A stretch of DNA of 64,000 nt. It comes from Littorina saxatilis (lineage: Eukaryota; Mollusca; Gastropoda; Littorinimorpha; Littorinidae). The position numbers and the translations under genes were made by a program. Positions 48,001 to 54,181 of this stretch are shown here, piece by piece (the stretch's first letter is position 1; every line of letters starts with the position of its first letter). The DNA is taken from assembly GCF_037325665.1 (NCBI RefSeq), contig NC_090251.1, forward strand, positions 28,316,405 to 28,380,404. Reading direction: 5' to 3'. Under the pieces are notes generated by a model, which was not told the origin of the DNA, did no database searches, and saw only the letters and a program-made list of their open reading frames with translations.

Positions 48001-51000
48001 CTTTTCTAGGGATGGAGTTCAACACCTCGGATTGGTCAGTCCCCCCTTCTCTGAGAAGGGTGGACAAGTTGCAGGCTTTGATTCGCTCTCTCTACGGAAA
48101 GAATCTACCCACGGCTCGAGAGTTGTCCTCGCTGCTAGGTCAGATGAAATCGATGGCTCCGCTGGTTTCTCTTGGCAGGGTTCACAAGAGGCCTTTTCAG
48201 GCAGCTCTGCAAGCACAATGGAATCAAGCGACTCAAGGCTGGAATGTCCAGGTCGAGTTGGGGAGTTGGTTCAGTCGTACCACGGATATGTGGCTCCTTC
48301 CCTGGGTTTCGCAGGGAGTTCCCATTGCTCCCCCTTCCCCGCAGAACGATCTGTTCACGGACGCCTCCCAGACAGGCTGGGGAGCACACCTGGCAGAGCA
48401 GACGGCGTCAGGTGTTTAGGACGCCAATCAGGTCTCTTGGCACATAAATGCACTGGAGTTAGCGGCTGTGGCTCTGGGTCTTCAGGCGTTTCTGCCTCTT
48501 CTGTCGGACAGCCATGTCAGGTTACATACAGACAACATGACTGTAGCGGCCTACATAAACCGCCAGGGCAGGACTCGGTCTCAGGGGCTGTCAGACAGCA
48601 CTTGTCGCTTACTGATTTGGTGCAACGCTCATCACATCCTTCTGTCAGCGACTTATCTCAAGGGCAGTCTCAATGTCTTGGCAGATGCCCTGAGCAGGGG
48701 GGACAAGGTCTTACACTCGGAGTGGACTCTGTCCCACCAGGCCCTACATCGTCTCTGGGCGCAAATGAACAAGCCGGTCATCGACTTGTTCGCGACAAGG
48801 TTCTCATCCAGACATCCTCTCTTTGTGTCTCCATTCCCGGACCCTCAAGCATGGGCGGTAAACGCACTCGAGATGGATTGGTCAAATCTGGTGGCCTATG
48901 CCTTTCCTCCCTTTCGCCTTCTGGGCAGAGTCGTGAGAAAGGCAGACATGGAGAGGCCAGCGCTGGTTCTGGTTGCGCCTCTTTGGCCCAGCCAGCACTG
49001 GTATCCAGATCTACTCCGTCTTGCGGTTCGTCCTCCAATTCCACTCGGAGTAAGAAAGGGCGATCTGTTACAGCCTCGGTCAGGCATACCGCACGAAAAT
49101 CCACAAGCTCTACAGCTTCACGGGTGGATTCTGTCAGAGTCTCTCTGCTCCGTGCAGGGGCCTCAGCTTCAACTCTGAATTTGGTGCAACATGCTCACAA
49201 GGATTCGACCAACTCGGTGTATTCTTCACACTGGGCTGCTTCCCGCAGTGGGGCACTGCGGTTATGAAATTAAAGGCCCCTCCTGTTTTTGGAACCGCAG
49301 GAGCTTTCTAGTTTGCTGTTAGGTAGATTTTTGGTTCCTCTTTCCTGTCATGCTCTCTTTTTCTTCATGAATTCTTTTCTTTTTTCTGCCTTCTTGCTCA
49401 TTCACCTGTATTTTTTCCAAAAATCTCTTCTCTTGCCGCTTGTCTCGCGATTCATGTATAGTTTAATCTGTTAGTGTTCTGATGTAAGTCCAGCAGTAGA
49501 TGGGTTAAGCCTATTTTAACATACTGGAAACTGGTAATCTTCCAGTAGGTATTAATTTAGTTTTACTAAAGCCTGCTGGGACACAAGTAATGGGTTAGTG
49601 CATTTGTAAACAGGAATCGCTTGACAAGTGGCCCCCTTCATCCCCCCCTTCCTCGTCCTGATATGGCTCTGCGTAGTCGGCTGGACGTTAAGCAACAAAT
49701 AAACAAACAAATAAACTGGGCTGCTTGGTCGAAATGGTGTGTGGAGAACGGCGTTGATCCTCTCTCTCCTAGGTCTATGCAGGTGGCCAACCACTTGTCC
49801 TGGCTAGCAGATCAAGGAGCTTCTCCCTCTTCTCTGCGAGTTAGGAGATCTTCGATCTCTTCTACTCTCAGGCAGTTAGGTCACAAGATTAACCTCAGTG
49901 GGGTTATCGCTAGTGTCATCAAGGGCGCTTCTCTTGACACAGCTCGTTCCAAGGCACAGCTCCCTGCTTGGAACCTGTTTTTGGTTTTGCGGTTTCTTGC
50001 TTCTGATGAGTTTGAGCCTCTACATGCAGCCAGTTTGGCTAATGTGACGAGAAAAACTCTTTTCTTGGTTTTACTTGCTACCTCTAGGCGGGGTAGCGAA
50101 GTTCATGCGTTATCTGGACTTTCGAGGGATATTTCGTTAGAAAAGGATGGCTCTATTTCTCTTAAGTTTAGGCCTGACTTTCTTGCTTAGAACCAGAAAC
50201 CTGGTCAAACATCCCCTCTTATTCGCATTTCCCCCTTGAGCAATGTTCTTGCTTCTGGAGACCCTGATGTATTTAACTGCCCCGTTAGAGCCCTCAGCAG
50301 CTACCTGTCTCGGACTTTGCCTATTCGCTCTGAAACACAGAAACTGCTTTTTATCTCCCTCAACACGGTTCGGGGGAAAGACATTTCGAGAGTCACTTTG
50401 GCCAAGTGGGTTTCCTCAACGATTAGGCAGGCCTACATCTGGTGGGAAAGCCAGTCAGGCGATAATAGAGCAATCTTGCCTCGTACTACGGCCAGGGCTC
50501 ATGAGGCTAGAGCCTGGGCTTCGTCGTTAACAGTTCTCCGTTCGGGGCGCCTCTCAGAGGTCCTTGAGTCGGCTTACTGGCGCTCTGAAGATGTGTTCAT
50601 CAACTTCTATCTGAGAGATGTTGCTGGGACTAGACAGGATGGTAGTTCTGCGTTGCCAGCTTTGGTAGCGGCAGGACAGGTCCTTCATTCTTGATATGGT
50701 GAGTGCCCTCCACCTATAGTAGCAATCTGCTATATGTGAGTTGGGTAAGATATGTAATTTAATCAAAAATTTTAATAATAAATTTTCATTTGATTAATAT
50801 ACTTACCCAACTCACATCGTTTATTCCCTCCCGCCTCCCCGCTGTTGGGGGTATATATTCTAAAAAAGAAGTGAGTTGGGCTTCGGTTAGAATGACTACA
50901 AATGGCGGCGTATGCGCACGCATACGTAAGACAGACTCGGTATTGGTCTGTCCTTGATACCAGTATGGGTATTGGTCACTCTTTTTTAGAGTTGTCTCCC

Positions 51001-53670
51001 TTGTTACCAAGGGGACGCGTACAGCGTTACCAGCACTGAACTAGGGTTAATTGCTATATATGTGAGTTGGATAAGTATAATAATAAGTATAAATCAAATG
51101 AAAATGTATTATTACAATTTTTGATTCCTTCATGTATCGATGTATTTCTCAATAAGCAGTACAATGTCAAAATGTATTTCAGGTACCTGGGGTGTTGGGT
51201 GTTCATGAGTTCCACATTTGGCAGCTGGCAGGCAACCGCATCGTTCTGTCCGCTCACATCACGTGCAGCAACATGCGTGAATACATGAATATTGCCGCTG
51301 TCGTCAAGGACCTCTTTCACAAGGAGGGTATTCACTCCACCACCATACAGCCTGAGTTTGTAGAGGTGAGTTGTCTGGCTGGCTGGCTGGCTGCTTGTCT
51401 GCCTGTCTGTGTGTGTCTGTCTGGTTGGCTGGCTGTAAACAACATGGGTGAATGCATGAATATTGCTGCTGTTGTCAAGGACCTATTTTACAAGGAGGGG
51501 ATTCACTTCACCACCATACAGTTAGAGTTTGTGACGGTATGATGTCTGTCTTTTTGCCTGTCTGTGTGTCTGTGTGTCTGCCTGTCTGCATGTGTTGAAG
51601 ACCTATTTCGTAAAGAGTGCATTAACTCTAGCACCATCCGGCATCCAGCCATATCTTGTTTTAAAGGGGAAGGAGTCTTAGAATGGAGGTAATTGTACAG
51701 AGGCTATAAACAGAAAATTTGAAAGAAAACAAGTCGCGTAAAGCGAAATTACTACATTTAGTCAAGCTGTCGAACTCACGGAATGAAACTGAACGCACTG
51801 TATTTTTTTCACCAAGACAGTACAGCTTCGTCAATCCCCGCGAAAAGGAAATCGCTCACCTCCCAAGTGCAAAACGCAGTGATATGCACACGCCAGAATA
51901 GCGCGGTAGCGTATTCGTGTTAACTTTCTGAGCTTGTTTTGAATACAACCTATCTTATCTATATGTTTTTGGAATCAGGAAACGATAAAGAATAAGATGA
52001 AATCATTTTTGGATCGATTTCTTAAATTTTAATCGTAAGACTGATTAACCCAATGCCCCCTGAACCGCCCGGCATGGCCCGCTGGAAGTGCCCTATGAAA
52101 TCCCTGAAACGCCCGGCATGGCCCGCTAAACACTAGGTCACCTACTTTCACTTTCGCTTTGAGCCTTACCCATAAGGCCTTGCGACCGGATGTGATTAAT
52201 GCACTTCCTTCCGGCTGCTTCATTCTAGCGTTTGCAGAGTTCGAATCGATGCGATAGTGTGTTAGCTGTGAATTTTCAAAGTTTGAGATTTTTTTGGCTG
52301 ACATAATGGCGTTGAACGAAGGTTTGGAAGTATGGTGTTCGATCATGGGGAACTCAGATGACGATTCTGACACGCCTTTCGAAGGTTTTCTACTTGAAGA
52401 GGTGAAAGGGGATGAGTCTGACATCGATCTGGGTGTTGTTATTCGACAACAGGACTTTCGGGAGGATTTTTCTGGGAGTTTCAACATATATTGGTGTAAA
52501 TGAGGACTGAAGGCTGACACGTTGGACGTTTTTGAAGAACACTTGCTGGATTGTTTTTTTTAAACAACATTTATTACATTGGAAGTGGACAGAACATACT
52601 TGCATATGAAACTATAGTCTATTCTCGAGTTATTCTGCCATCTTCTATATAAATGTGAGTACTCTATGATTTTATATGAATTGTTTTGTTTTGTATGTGT
52701 GCATGTTGTGCGGAGTAGTTTCCCTTTGCTCAGGATTAAGAAGGCTGCCTGCCATTTTTTTGTCAGGGGGCATTGGGATAATCTATTTTAGTTAATTGTG
52801 ATCACATTTTAAGAGTAAACATGACATATGTATATATTTTTAGATTCAGAATGTCATGAAGAATACGATGCAATCAATTTTAAATCTGTTTGCGAAAAAT
52901 CGATTTTAATGACAACTTTAATGAGCAAACTCATTAATTAATTTGTAAGCCTCCAAGCTGAAATGCAATACCAAAGTCCGGGCGTCGTCGAAGACTACTT
53001 GACCAAAATTTCAACCAATTTGGTTGAAAAATGAGAGCGTGACAGTGCTGCCTCAACTTTCACGAAAAGCCGGATATGAAGTCATCAACGACATTGATCA
53101 AAAAAATGAAAAAAACGTCTGGGGATATCATACCCAGGAACTCCCATGTAAAATGTCATGAAGATCGATCAAAGTAGTTTTCTCTAAATCGCTCTACACA
53201 CACACACAAACATACACCACACCCTCGTCTCGATTCCCCCCTCTACGTTAAAACATTTAGTCAAAACTTGACTAAATGTAAAAAGCATGGCCTTGAAAGG
53301 GGAGAGTCTTAAAAGGGGGGTTCCACTGTAACCTATGTTAACATTGCTCCAGGTGGCTGACGAGCAGGGAACGTGCAAGCTGCCATGCATCGACCAAAAC
53401 CAGGACTGTCTGGCCGACACGTGTTGCGGCACCACGCCTAAGACGCGTGCCAAAGACAAGCAACGCAAAGACCGCTGGGGAGGCAACTCCGGCAAGAGCA
53501 TGGCGACAGGCTCGCAGTCAGCGCCACAACAGTCGTCAGGATCTGCCTCGCTGGATCTTCCAGGTGCTTCAAGGGGGGCGGAAGACAGTATTAGGGCAGA
53601 CAATTCTCAAAGAAGTTCTTTAGAGGTGGTAATGGCTGTAGAGGCCGAGGAGTATAAAGAAAAGGTGTGA
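17399..53670 (+). CDS. SLC30A1-like: ZnT1-like zinc transporter (SLC30A1 family), nine coding exons
   Basis: Exons: 17399-17577 (ATG 17401), 18060-18294, 20205-20318, 21951-22106, 23685-23817, 30650-30693, 33782-33861, 51183-51365, 53353-53670. All have GT/AG borders and consistent phase, and give 479 residues (441 without exon 3). The family exports cytosolic Zn2+ by H+ exchange as a dimer, usually at the plasma membrane. The start aligns with vertebrate ZnT1, and the metal-site HxxxD pairs are intact: H43/D47 in DSFHMLSD (TM2) and H238/D242 in HVLGDALGS (TM5). The His-rich loop (GHSHGGG, SHSHG) lies between TM4 and TM5. TM6, the cytosolic domain (VHEFHIWQLAG, GIHSTTIQPEF) and a Cys-rich tail (CKLPCIDQNQDC, TCCGT) follow. 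Exon 3 is a duplication chimera. Introns 5 and 7 carry DIRS-like elements. The start exon has an acceptor, so non-coding 5' exon(s) are needed upstream. Confidence 0.93.
17885..18011. repeat. (CT)n tracts ending about 50 bases before exon 2
   Basis: Two long CT tracts separated by CAAATACACTAATATTTA. The second ends about 49 bases before the exon 2 acceptor at 18059, so it could serve as an oversized polypyrimidine tract. Length polymorphism is expected. Confidence 0.95.
18317..18494. mobile_element. pogo/Tigger-like MITE in intron 2
   Basis: TA target sites at 18315-18316 and 18495-18496 flank CAGTGGAACCCCCC and an inverted right end (GGGGGTTCCAGTTG). The internal AGGGAGTCTTAAAATGGGGG text is the hallmark of this family in the window. 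It is absent from the duplicated intron copy (about 20342), so it inserted after the segmental duplication. Confidence 0.8.
18668..18790. repeat. TCATGGAA tandem-like repeat
   Basis: GTCATGGAAA, CTGGAAAGTCATGGAATTT and close variants recur several times. It is low complexity and of unknown origin. Confidence 0.6.
18807..19300 (+). mobile_element. Possible piggyBac-like fragment
   Basis: TTAA (18803-18806) is followed by CCTTTAGCACGCCAGCGGCG, an end similar to piggyBac-type termini. A short ATG frame follows (19095, MEDDEFETFFRVVS), with a further acidic/basic frame beyond (KYAELERITEEDLRNEL). No matching right end was found because another repeat begins near 19300. The assignment rests on the TTAA and terminus only. 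Confidence 0.35.
19300..19486. mobile_element. Fragment of the GAGTCACTT repeat family
   Basis: It matches 56930-57241: GGATTATTCTTTACATCAAA, TTGTGTTGTGAATAGCAATT, TCCATCTGATGCCTCATATA and GTGACTCGATCGAGCG. The left part of the family is missing here. Confidence 0.75.
20772..21761. mobile_element. 990-bp element with GCTACATGGGTGAAA inverted ends
   Basis: GCTACATGGGTGAAA (20772-20786) is inverted at 21747-21761 (TTTCACCCATGTAGC), with TA on both flanks, as in Tc1/mariner-type insertions. The right part has a GC-rich block (GGGGCGTTGCCCCCCTGGAC). ORFs inside show no transposase motif that I can recognise. It lies in intron 3, inside the second copy of the duplicated intron. Confidence 0.75.
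22170..22983. mobile_element. pogo/Tigger-like MITE in intron 4, split by a TTTAGTCAA repeat
   Basis: CAGTGGAACCCCCC after TA (22168-22169) and the inverted right end GCGGGTTCCACTG before TA (22984-22985) bound the element. Most of its interior is the TTTAGTCAA repeat inserted at about 22266-22932. Confidence 0.75.
22266..22932 (+). mobile_element. TTTAGTCAA interspersed repeat, copy 3
   Basis: It has the same 5' hairpin, GAGGGGGAATCGAGA, GATGACGTCATATCCGGC and GCAATCTTCGACGAAG blocks as the other copies. The 3' part diverges and the end reads TTGACGTGGCTTGTT. It is nested in the MITE at 22170-22983. Confidence 0.75.
23844..24172 (+). mobile_element. tRNA-derived SINE 26 bases after the exon 5 donor
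   Basis: The head reads GGCGGGGAAATAGCTCAGTC GGTAGCGG, with a tRNA-like A box (TAGCTCAGTCGG). The body shares CGTTCGGCGAGGCATTTATT and CAGAGTCAACTTTGTGCAGA with the SINE at 54478-54849, but the 3' half differs (ATTTCCATGAGGGTAACCTC, AATCTTATCCTCATCCTT). Confidence 0.8.
24180..24747. mobile_element. 568-bp MITE with CAGGCATGGGAATT inverted ends
   Basis: CAGGCATGGGAATTG at the left is inverted as CAATTCCCATGCCTG at the right. ATTGT flanks both sides as a short target duplication. The interior has GGGGGGGCATGCCCCCAGAC and GCTTCGCGCCGTCG blocks. No transposase is visible. Confidence 0.8.
25254..25845. repeat. Three ~215-bp tandem units in DIRS-like element 1
   Basis: TTAGTTGGTAAGC, TTTGACAGGAA, TTTTCGTCCG, GGCCGCC and TGGCTAGGC recur in the same order near 25255, 25465 and 25682. 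Confidence 0.8.
26260..26925. repeat. GC-rich ~180-bp tandem units in DIRS-like element 1
   Basis: The order CTGTTCAGTCGCACCCTGG, GAAGACCATTGTGTGGCGGA, GCGCTTCCGGCACTCGCTGG, GTACGCACCCGCTGTGG, GGGGTTGACCGGACGTTGCC recurs three to four times. The open frames seen on both strands here are by-products of the repeat. Confidence 0.85.
30782..32222 (-). mobile_element. TTTAGTCAA interspersed repeat, copy 4, in intron 6
   Basis: Reverse orientation: it begins AACAAGTCGCGTAAGGCG and ends with the TTTAGTCAA hairpin. About 135 bp containing TATGTTTTTGGAATCAGGAA is repeated three times in tandem (about 30970-31300). It is split by the insertion at 31573-32029. Confidence 0.8.
31573..32029. mobile_element. 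457-bp insertion of unknown class with 12-bp target duplication
   Basis: GTCCGGGGATAT occurs at 31561-31572 and again at 32030-32041. In uninterrupted copies of the host repeat the site occurs once. The insert has no terminal inverted repeats and no poly(A), but a 12-bp duplication fits an LINE-mobilised sequence. It is moderately GC-rich and has no recognisable tRNA head or coding domain. Confidence 0.6.
32430..33688. mobile_element. 1.26-kb pogo/Tigger-like non-autonomous element in intron 6
   Basis: TA, then CAGTGGTCCCTCTCTATAAT at the left. The inverted right end is GGGAGGTACCACTG followed by TA. Sub-terminal GGTCGTTATATGGAGGGG and its inverted relatives (GGTCGTAATATTGAGGGA) recur. The interior ORFs show no transposase motif. 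Confidence 0.7.
34522..40452 (+). mobile_element. DIRS-like retroelement 2, broken, in intron 7
   Basis: The inverted terminal repeats 34522-34733 and 40222-40452 contain ACCGGTGCCCGCGCATGCGC and TTATCTCCCC blocks. The internal complementary region at 40077-40175 joins the complements of both ends. Parts seen: a gag-like frame (35368-36534), an RNase H trace near 38510-38640 and a recombinase trace near 39600-39840. The reverse transcriptase region is not recognisable. It is broken in many places (dozens of breaks); the ITRs differ at several positions, so it is older than element 1. The right end abuts element 3 directly. Confidence 0.8.
35368..36534 (+). pseudogene. Gag-like region of DIRS-like element 2
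   Basis: A Ser/Ala/Gly-rich frame with three tandem copies of a short unit (SAGSAPSIPVG type) at 35620-35870. The segment LLALAAEVTAHCFTEGVF then PPPSAFADF matches the equivalent part of element 3 (VALAAETAFKYFEEGV, PPPSALGDF). A second, decayed copy of part of this region lies at about 36580-37000, an internal duplication. Confidence 0.6.
40729..41254 (+). mobile_element. SINE-like element A, full length, inside DIRS-like element 3
   Basis: It is flanked by perfect 13-bp direct repeats TTAGTCTTTTGAC (40716-40728, 41255-41267). The 5' end ACCCCCCGCGGGTTAGGGGG and the body CAGCATGTCGTAAGAGGCGA define the family. The 3' end CGATATAACCCTTCGTGGTT, GACGTTAAACACCAAATAAA ends in (GAAA)n. Copies recur at 59228-59594 and 59967-60337. 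No tRNA head is obvious. It carries an extra block (GTCCTATATACCTCTGGGGA) relative to the other copies. Confidence 0.85.
41575..43240. mobile_element. 1.67-kb nearly symmetric inverted structure with CGCCACCGCA motifs
   Basis: Arms 41575-41666 and 43149-43240 (92 bp) are inverted copies with about two mismatches. Between them, TTCGCCACCGCA-type 12-mers occur at 42008, 42041 and 42063, and in reverse at 42741, 42773 and 42796. With the arm copies at 41603 and 43201, this gives four forward and four reverse motifs mirrored about base ~42,400. The left arm is also gag-like coding sequence of the DIRS element, so part of the host element was captured or duplicated in inverted form. No transposase is visible. 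Confidence 0.7.
42269..42327. repeat. (TTC)n microsatellite
   Basis: About 19 TTC units near the centre of the inverted structure, just left of its symmetry axis. Confidence 0.95.
43250..44506 (+). pseudogene. Gag-like region of DIRS-like element 3
   Basis: Ser/Ala-rich frames with VALAAETAFKYFEEGV and PPPSALGDF, matching element 2. It begins after an inverted-repeat insertion and is interrupted near its end by a truncated SINE. An N-terminal portion (MADNTRKRQTPKQVAAESS) lies upstream at 41425-41680. The function assignment is by position and shared sequence with element 2; no nucleocapsid motif is seen. Confidence 0.6.
44479..44542 (+). mobile_element. 5'-truncated SINE fragment with 12-bp target duplication
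   Basis: Only the 3' end of the SINE-like family (CGTCGCGATATAACCTTCGT to the GAAA tail) is present. It is flanked by GGCATTGGAGGA on both sides (44467-44478, 44543-44554). The 5' truncation shows reverse transcription from the 3' end. Confidence 0.9.
44980..46405. mobile_element. Foldback element carrying a 15-bp minisatellite
   Basis: The terminal inverted repeat begins TGTTGCACCACACTTTGAAG and ends with its complement. AGGCTC (44974-44979, 46406-46411) flanks both ends as an apparent 6-bp duplication. Sub-terminal CCCACACTTTGAAGTAA alternates with its complement, giving several small hairpins at the left end and one at the right. Further in, 45268-45376 (AATGATGTTTGTTATCAGGC, AATGTCCCATTGTTGAG) is inverted at 46180-46290. 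The core is about 45 tandem copies of ACATGGTCCAAYCTT, then an ATATATAT centre and about eight inverted copies. No transposase is visible. It sits in DIRS-like element 3, just before its reverse transcriptase. Confidence 0.85.
45361..46185. repeat. 15-bp minisatellite, with an inverted segment at its right end
   Basis: The unit is ACATGGTCCAAYCTT, with C/T alternation at the Y position. Because 15 is divisible by three and the unit has no stop in any frame, all six frames stay open over hundreds of bases. Orientation flips at about 46060-46070. Confidence 0.95.
46588..48420 (+). pseudogene. Reverse transcriptase region of DIRS-like element 3
   Basis: The signature is clear: FYGRLFVVPKASGAWRPVID, then SVDLTDAYFHVLMH, FRALPFGLSLSPW and the active-site box YLDDWLILH. 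Downstream, QHFTFLGMEFNTSDW continues the connection region. The order matches DIRS/Ngaro-type reverse transcriptases. A 667-bp MITE (47229-47895) interrupts it. Confidence 0.85.
47229..47895. mobile_element. 667-bp MITE with GGGGCCAGTTTCATAAG inverted ends
   Basis: GGGGCCAGTTTCATAAG at the left is inverted exactly at the right end. The sub-terminal parts hold several copies of the palindromic motif CAGTCGATCGACTG and variants (CAGTCGACCGACTG, CAGTCGGCCGACTG). An internal block (about 47475-47575) is a reverse-oriented piece of the GGCTCACG family. It splits the reverse transcriptase region of DIRS-like element 3; the target duplication is unclear because the flanks are themselves repetitive (CAGGACCAGGACC). 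Confidence 0.8.
48421..49229 (+). pseudogene. RNase H and following region of DIRS-like element 3
   Basis: LHTDNMTVAAYINRQG, LKGSLNVLADALSR and WTLSHQALHRLW are typical of the DIRS RNase H domain. FATRFSSRHPLFVSPFPDP and PLWPSQHWYPDLLRL continue the conserved region that follows it. A longer frame over the same bases is a shadow. Confidence 0.8.
49242..49714 (+). mobile_element. SINE-like insertion, diverged subfamily, with 12-bp target duplication
   Basis: ACTGGGCTGCTT occurs at 49230-49241 and at 49715-49726. The 3' half has the same plan as SINE-like element A: TACTGGAAACTGG, CCAGTAGG, TTAGTGCATTTGTAAACAGG, GACAAGTGGC, then GATATGGCTCTGCGTAGTCG, GGACGTTAAGCAACAAATAA and an A-rich tail. 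Its sequence and tail differ clearly. It separates the RNase H and recombinase regions of DIRS-like element 3. Confidence 0.8.
49727..50694 (+). pseudogene. Tyrosine recombinase region of DIRS-like element 3
   Basis: WSKWCVENGVDPLSPRSMQV, then LRVRRSSISSTLRQLG and LVLLATSRRGSEVHALSG, the last containing the catalytic Arg context of tyrosine recombinases. The C-terminal segment has TARAHEARAWASSL (His/Arg context) and SAYWRSEDVFINFYL. This enzyme replaces the integrase of LTR elements in the DIRS order and inserts a circular intermediate. Confidence 0.85.
50727..50820. repeat. Internal complementary region of DIRS-like element 3
   Basis: The segment joins the complement of the left end (CTATATGTGAGTTGGGTAAG, ATATGTAATTTAAT) to the complement of the right end (AATTTTCATTTGATTAATAT). 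Elements 1 (30264-30360) and 2 (40077-40175) have the same arrangement at the same relative place. In DIRS replication it templates completion of the ends. Confidence 0.85.
51440..51540 (+). pseudogene. Decayed tandem copy of part of transporter exon 8
   Basis: Bases 51445-51537 repeat the second half of exon 8 at an offset of about 171 bp: GAATGCATGAATATTGCTGC, GTCAAGGACC, AAGGAGGGGATTCAC, ACCACCATACAG. They encode MNIAAVVKDLFYKEGIHF and lack a proper 3' splice site. A third, shorter echo lies at about 51593-51641 (GAAGACCTATTTCGTAAAGA, CTAGCACCATCC). Confidence 0.8.
52049..52777. mobile_element. piggyBac-like non-autonomous element inside repeat copy 5
   Basis: TTAA (52045-52048) and ATAA (52778-52781) flank it. 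The left end CCCAATGCCCCCTGA is inverted at the right (TCAGGGGGCATTGGG), a 15-bp match. It carries one short ORF at 52306-52503. Confidence 0.8.
52306..52503 (+). pseudogene. Short acidic ORF in the piggyBac-like element (65 aa)
   Basis: MALNEGLEVWCSIMGNSDDD, then EEVKGDESDIDLGVV. Acidic N-terminal regions of this kind are common in piggyBac transposases, so it may be the transposase start followed by a large internal deletion. The catalytic core is absent. Confidence 0.35.
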
Positions 53671-54179
53671 GATGTTTGGACAGTTGGTGAAGGGGATGGG
53701 GATCCGGGGGGGAGGGGGGGGTGTTCAGTTCAAAGCGGGAAGGCAATGGGTGGAATGAGAGAGAGAGCGTGTGCGTGGGTGGGTGGGTGGGTGACAGCGT
53801 TTGCATTTTCATAACATTTTTTTTTGTAAATACCATGATCAATTAGGGTCTTCTTCTTGGTGTTTGAAAACCTTTGATCAATTACTTTGACATTTCAAAA
53901 AATGAATCTAATTTTTAAAAAAATTTAAAAAAGCATTTTTCTCCAACATATTTTCTTGGATTTTTTTTTAGTCAAAAGGGATTGAATTTTAAATAAAGTT
54001 GTTTTAATTGATTTTGTGTCTATTTAAACTTATTTTGGATGCTTTGTTTGGTTGGAAATTCTGTGGTGTATAGGCATCTCAGCAAATATTGTTATGAGAG
54101 AGAATTAATTTTTTGTATTGAGAAGAAAGTTGCTCAAAATCAGTCCCAAGTTTCTCATGAACATTGTGGACAAATCACG
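53671..54179. other. 3' UTR and downstream flank of the transporter
   Basis: A G-rich patch (about 53700-53800) and AT-rich sequence up to the poly(A) signal at 53992, with no further coding signal. Confidence 0.5.
53992..53997 (+). terminator. Likely poly(A) signal of the zinc transporter
   Basis: AATAAA about 320 bases after the stop codon, followed by a T/GT-rich stretch. It is the first canonical signal downstream of the stop. Confidence 0.5.
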
Positions 54180-54181
54180 TA

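Larger units (their letters stand above)
40451..51125 (+). mobile_element. DIRS-like retroelement 3 with reverse transcriptase and tyrosine recombinase, broken
   Basis: The inverted terminal repeats run about 40451-40650 and 50886-51125 (shared CCAATACCCATACTGGTATC and GCGCATACGCCGCCATTTGT blocks, inverted). The internal complementary region is at 50727-50820. The order is gag-like region, reverse transcriptase/RNase H, tyrosine recombinase, as in DIRS elements of animals. It lies in intron 7, same strand as the gene, with the right end 57 bases before exon 8. It is broken by about six later insertions and a few small lesions, but the coding domains remain easy to recognise, so it is of moderate age. 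Confidence 0.9.
51728..53279 (-). mobile_element. TTTAGTCAA interspersed repeat, copy 5, in intron 8
   Basis: Reverse orientation: AACAAGTCGCGTAAAGCG at the left, the TTTAGTCAA hairpin at the right. It lies within remnants of a pogo/Tigger-like MITE (GGGGAAGGAGTCTTAGAATG before it, AAAGGGGGGTTCCACTG after it). It is split by the piggyBac-like element at 52049-52777. Confidence 0.8.

Noticed and set aside
47732-49267. A 511-codon frame on the plus strand
   Set aside because: It overlaps the true reverse transcriptase and RNase H frames, runs through the MITE border and has no domain of its own: a shadow frame.
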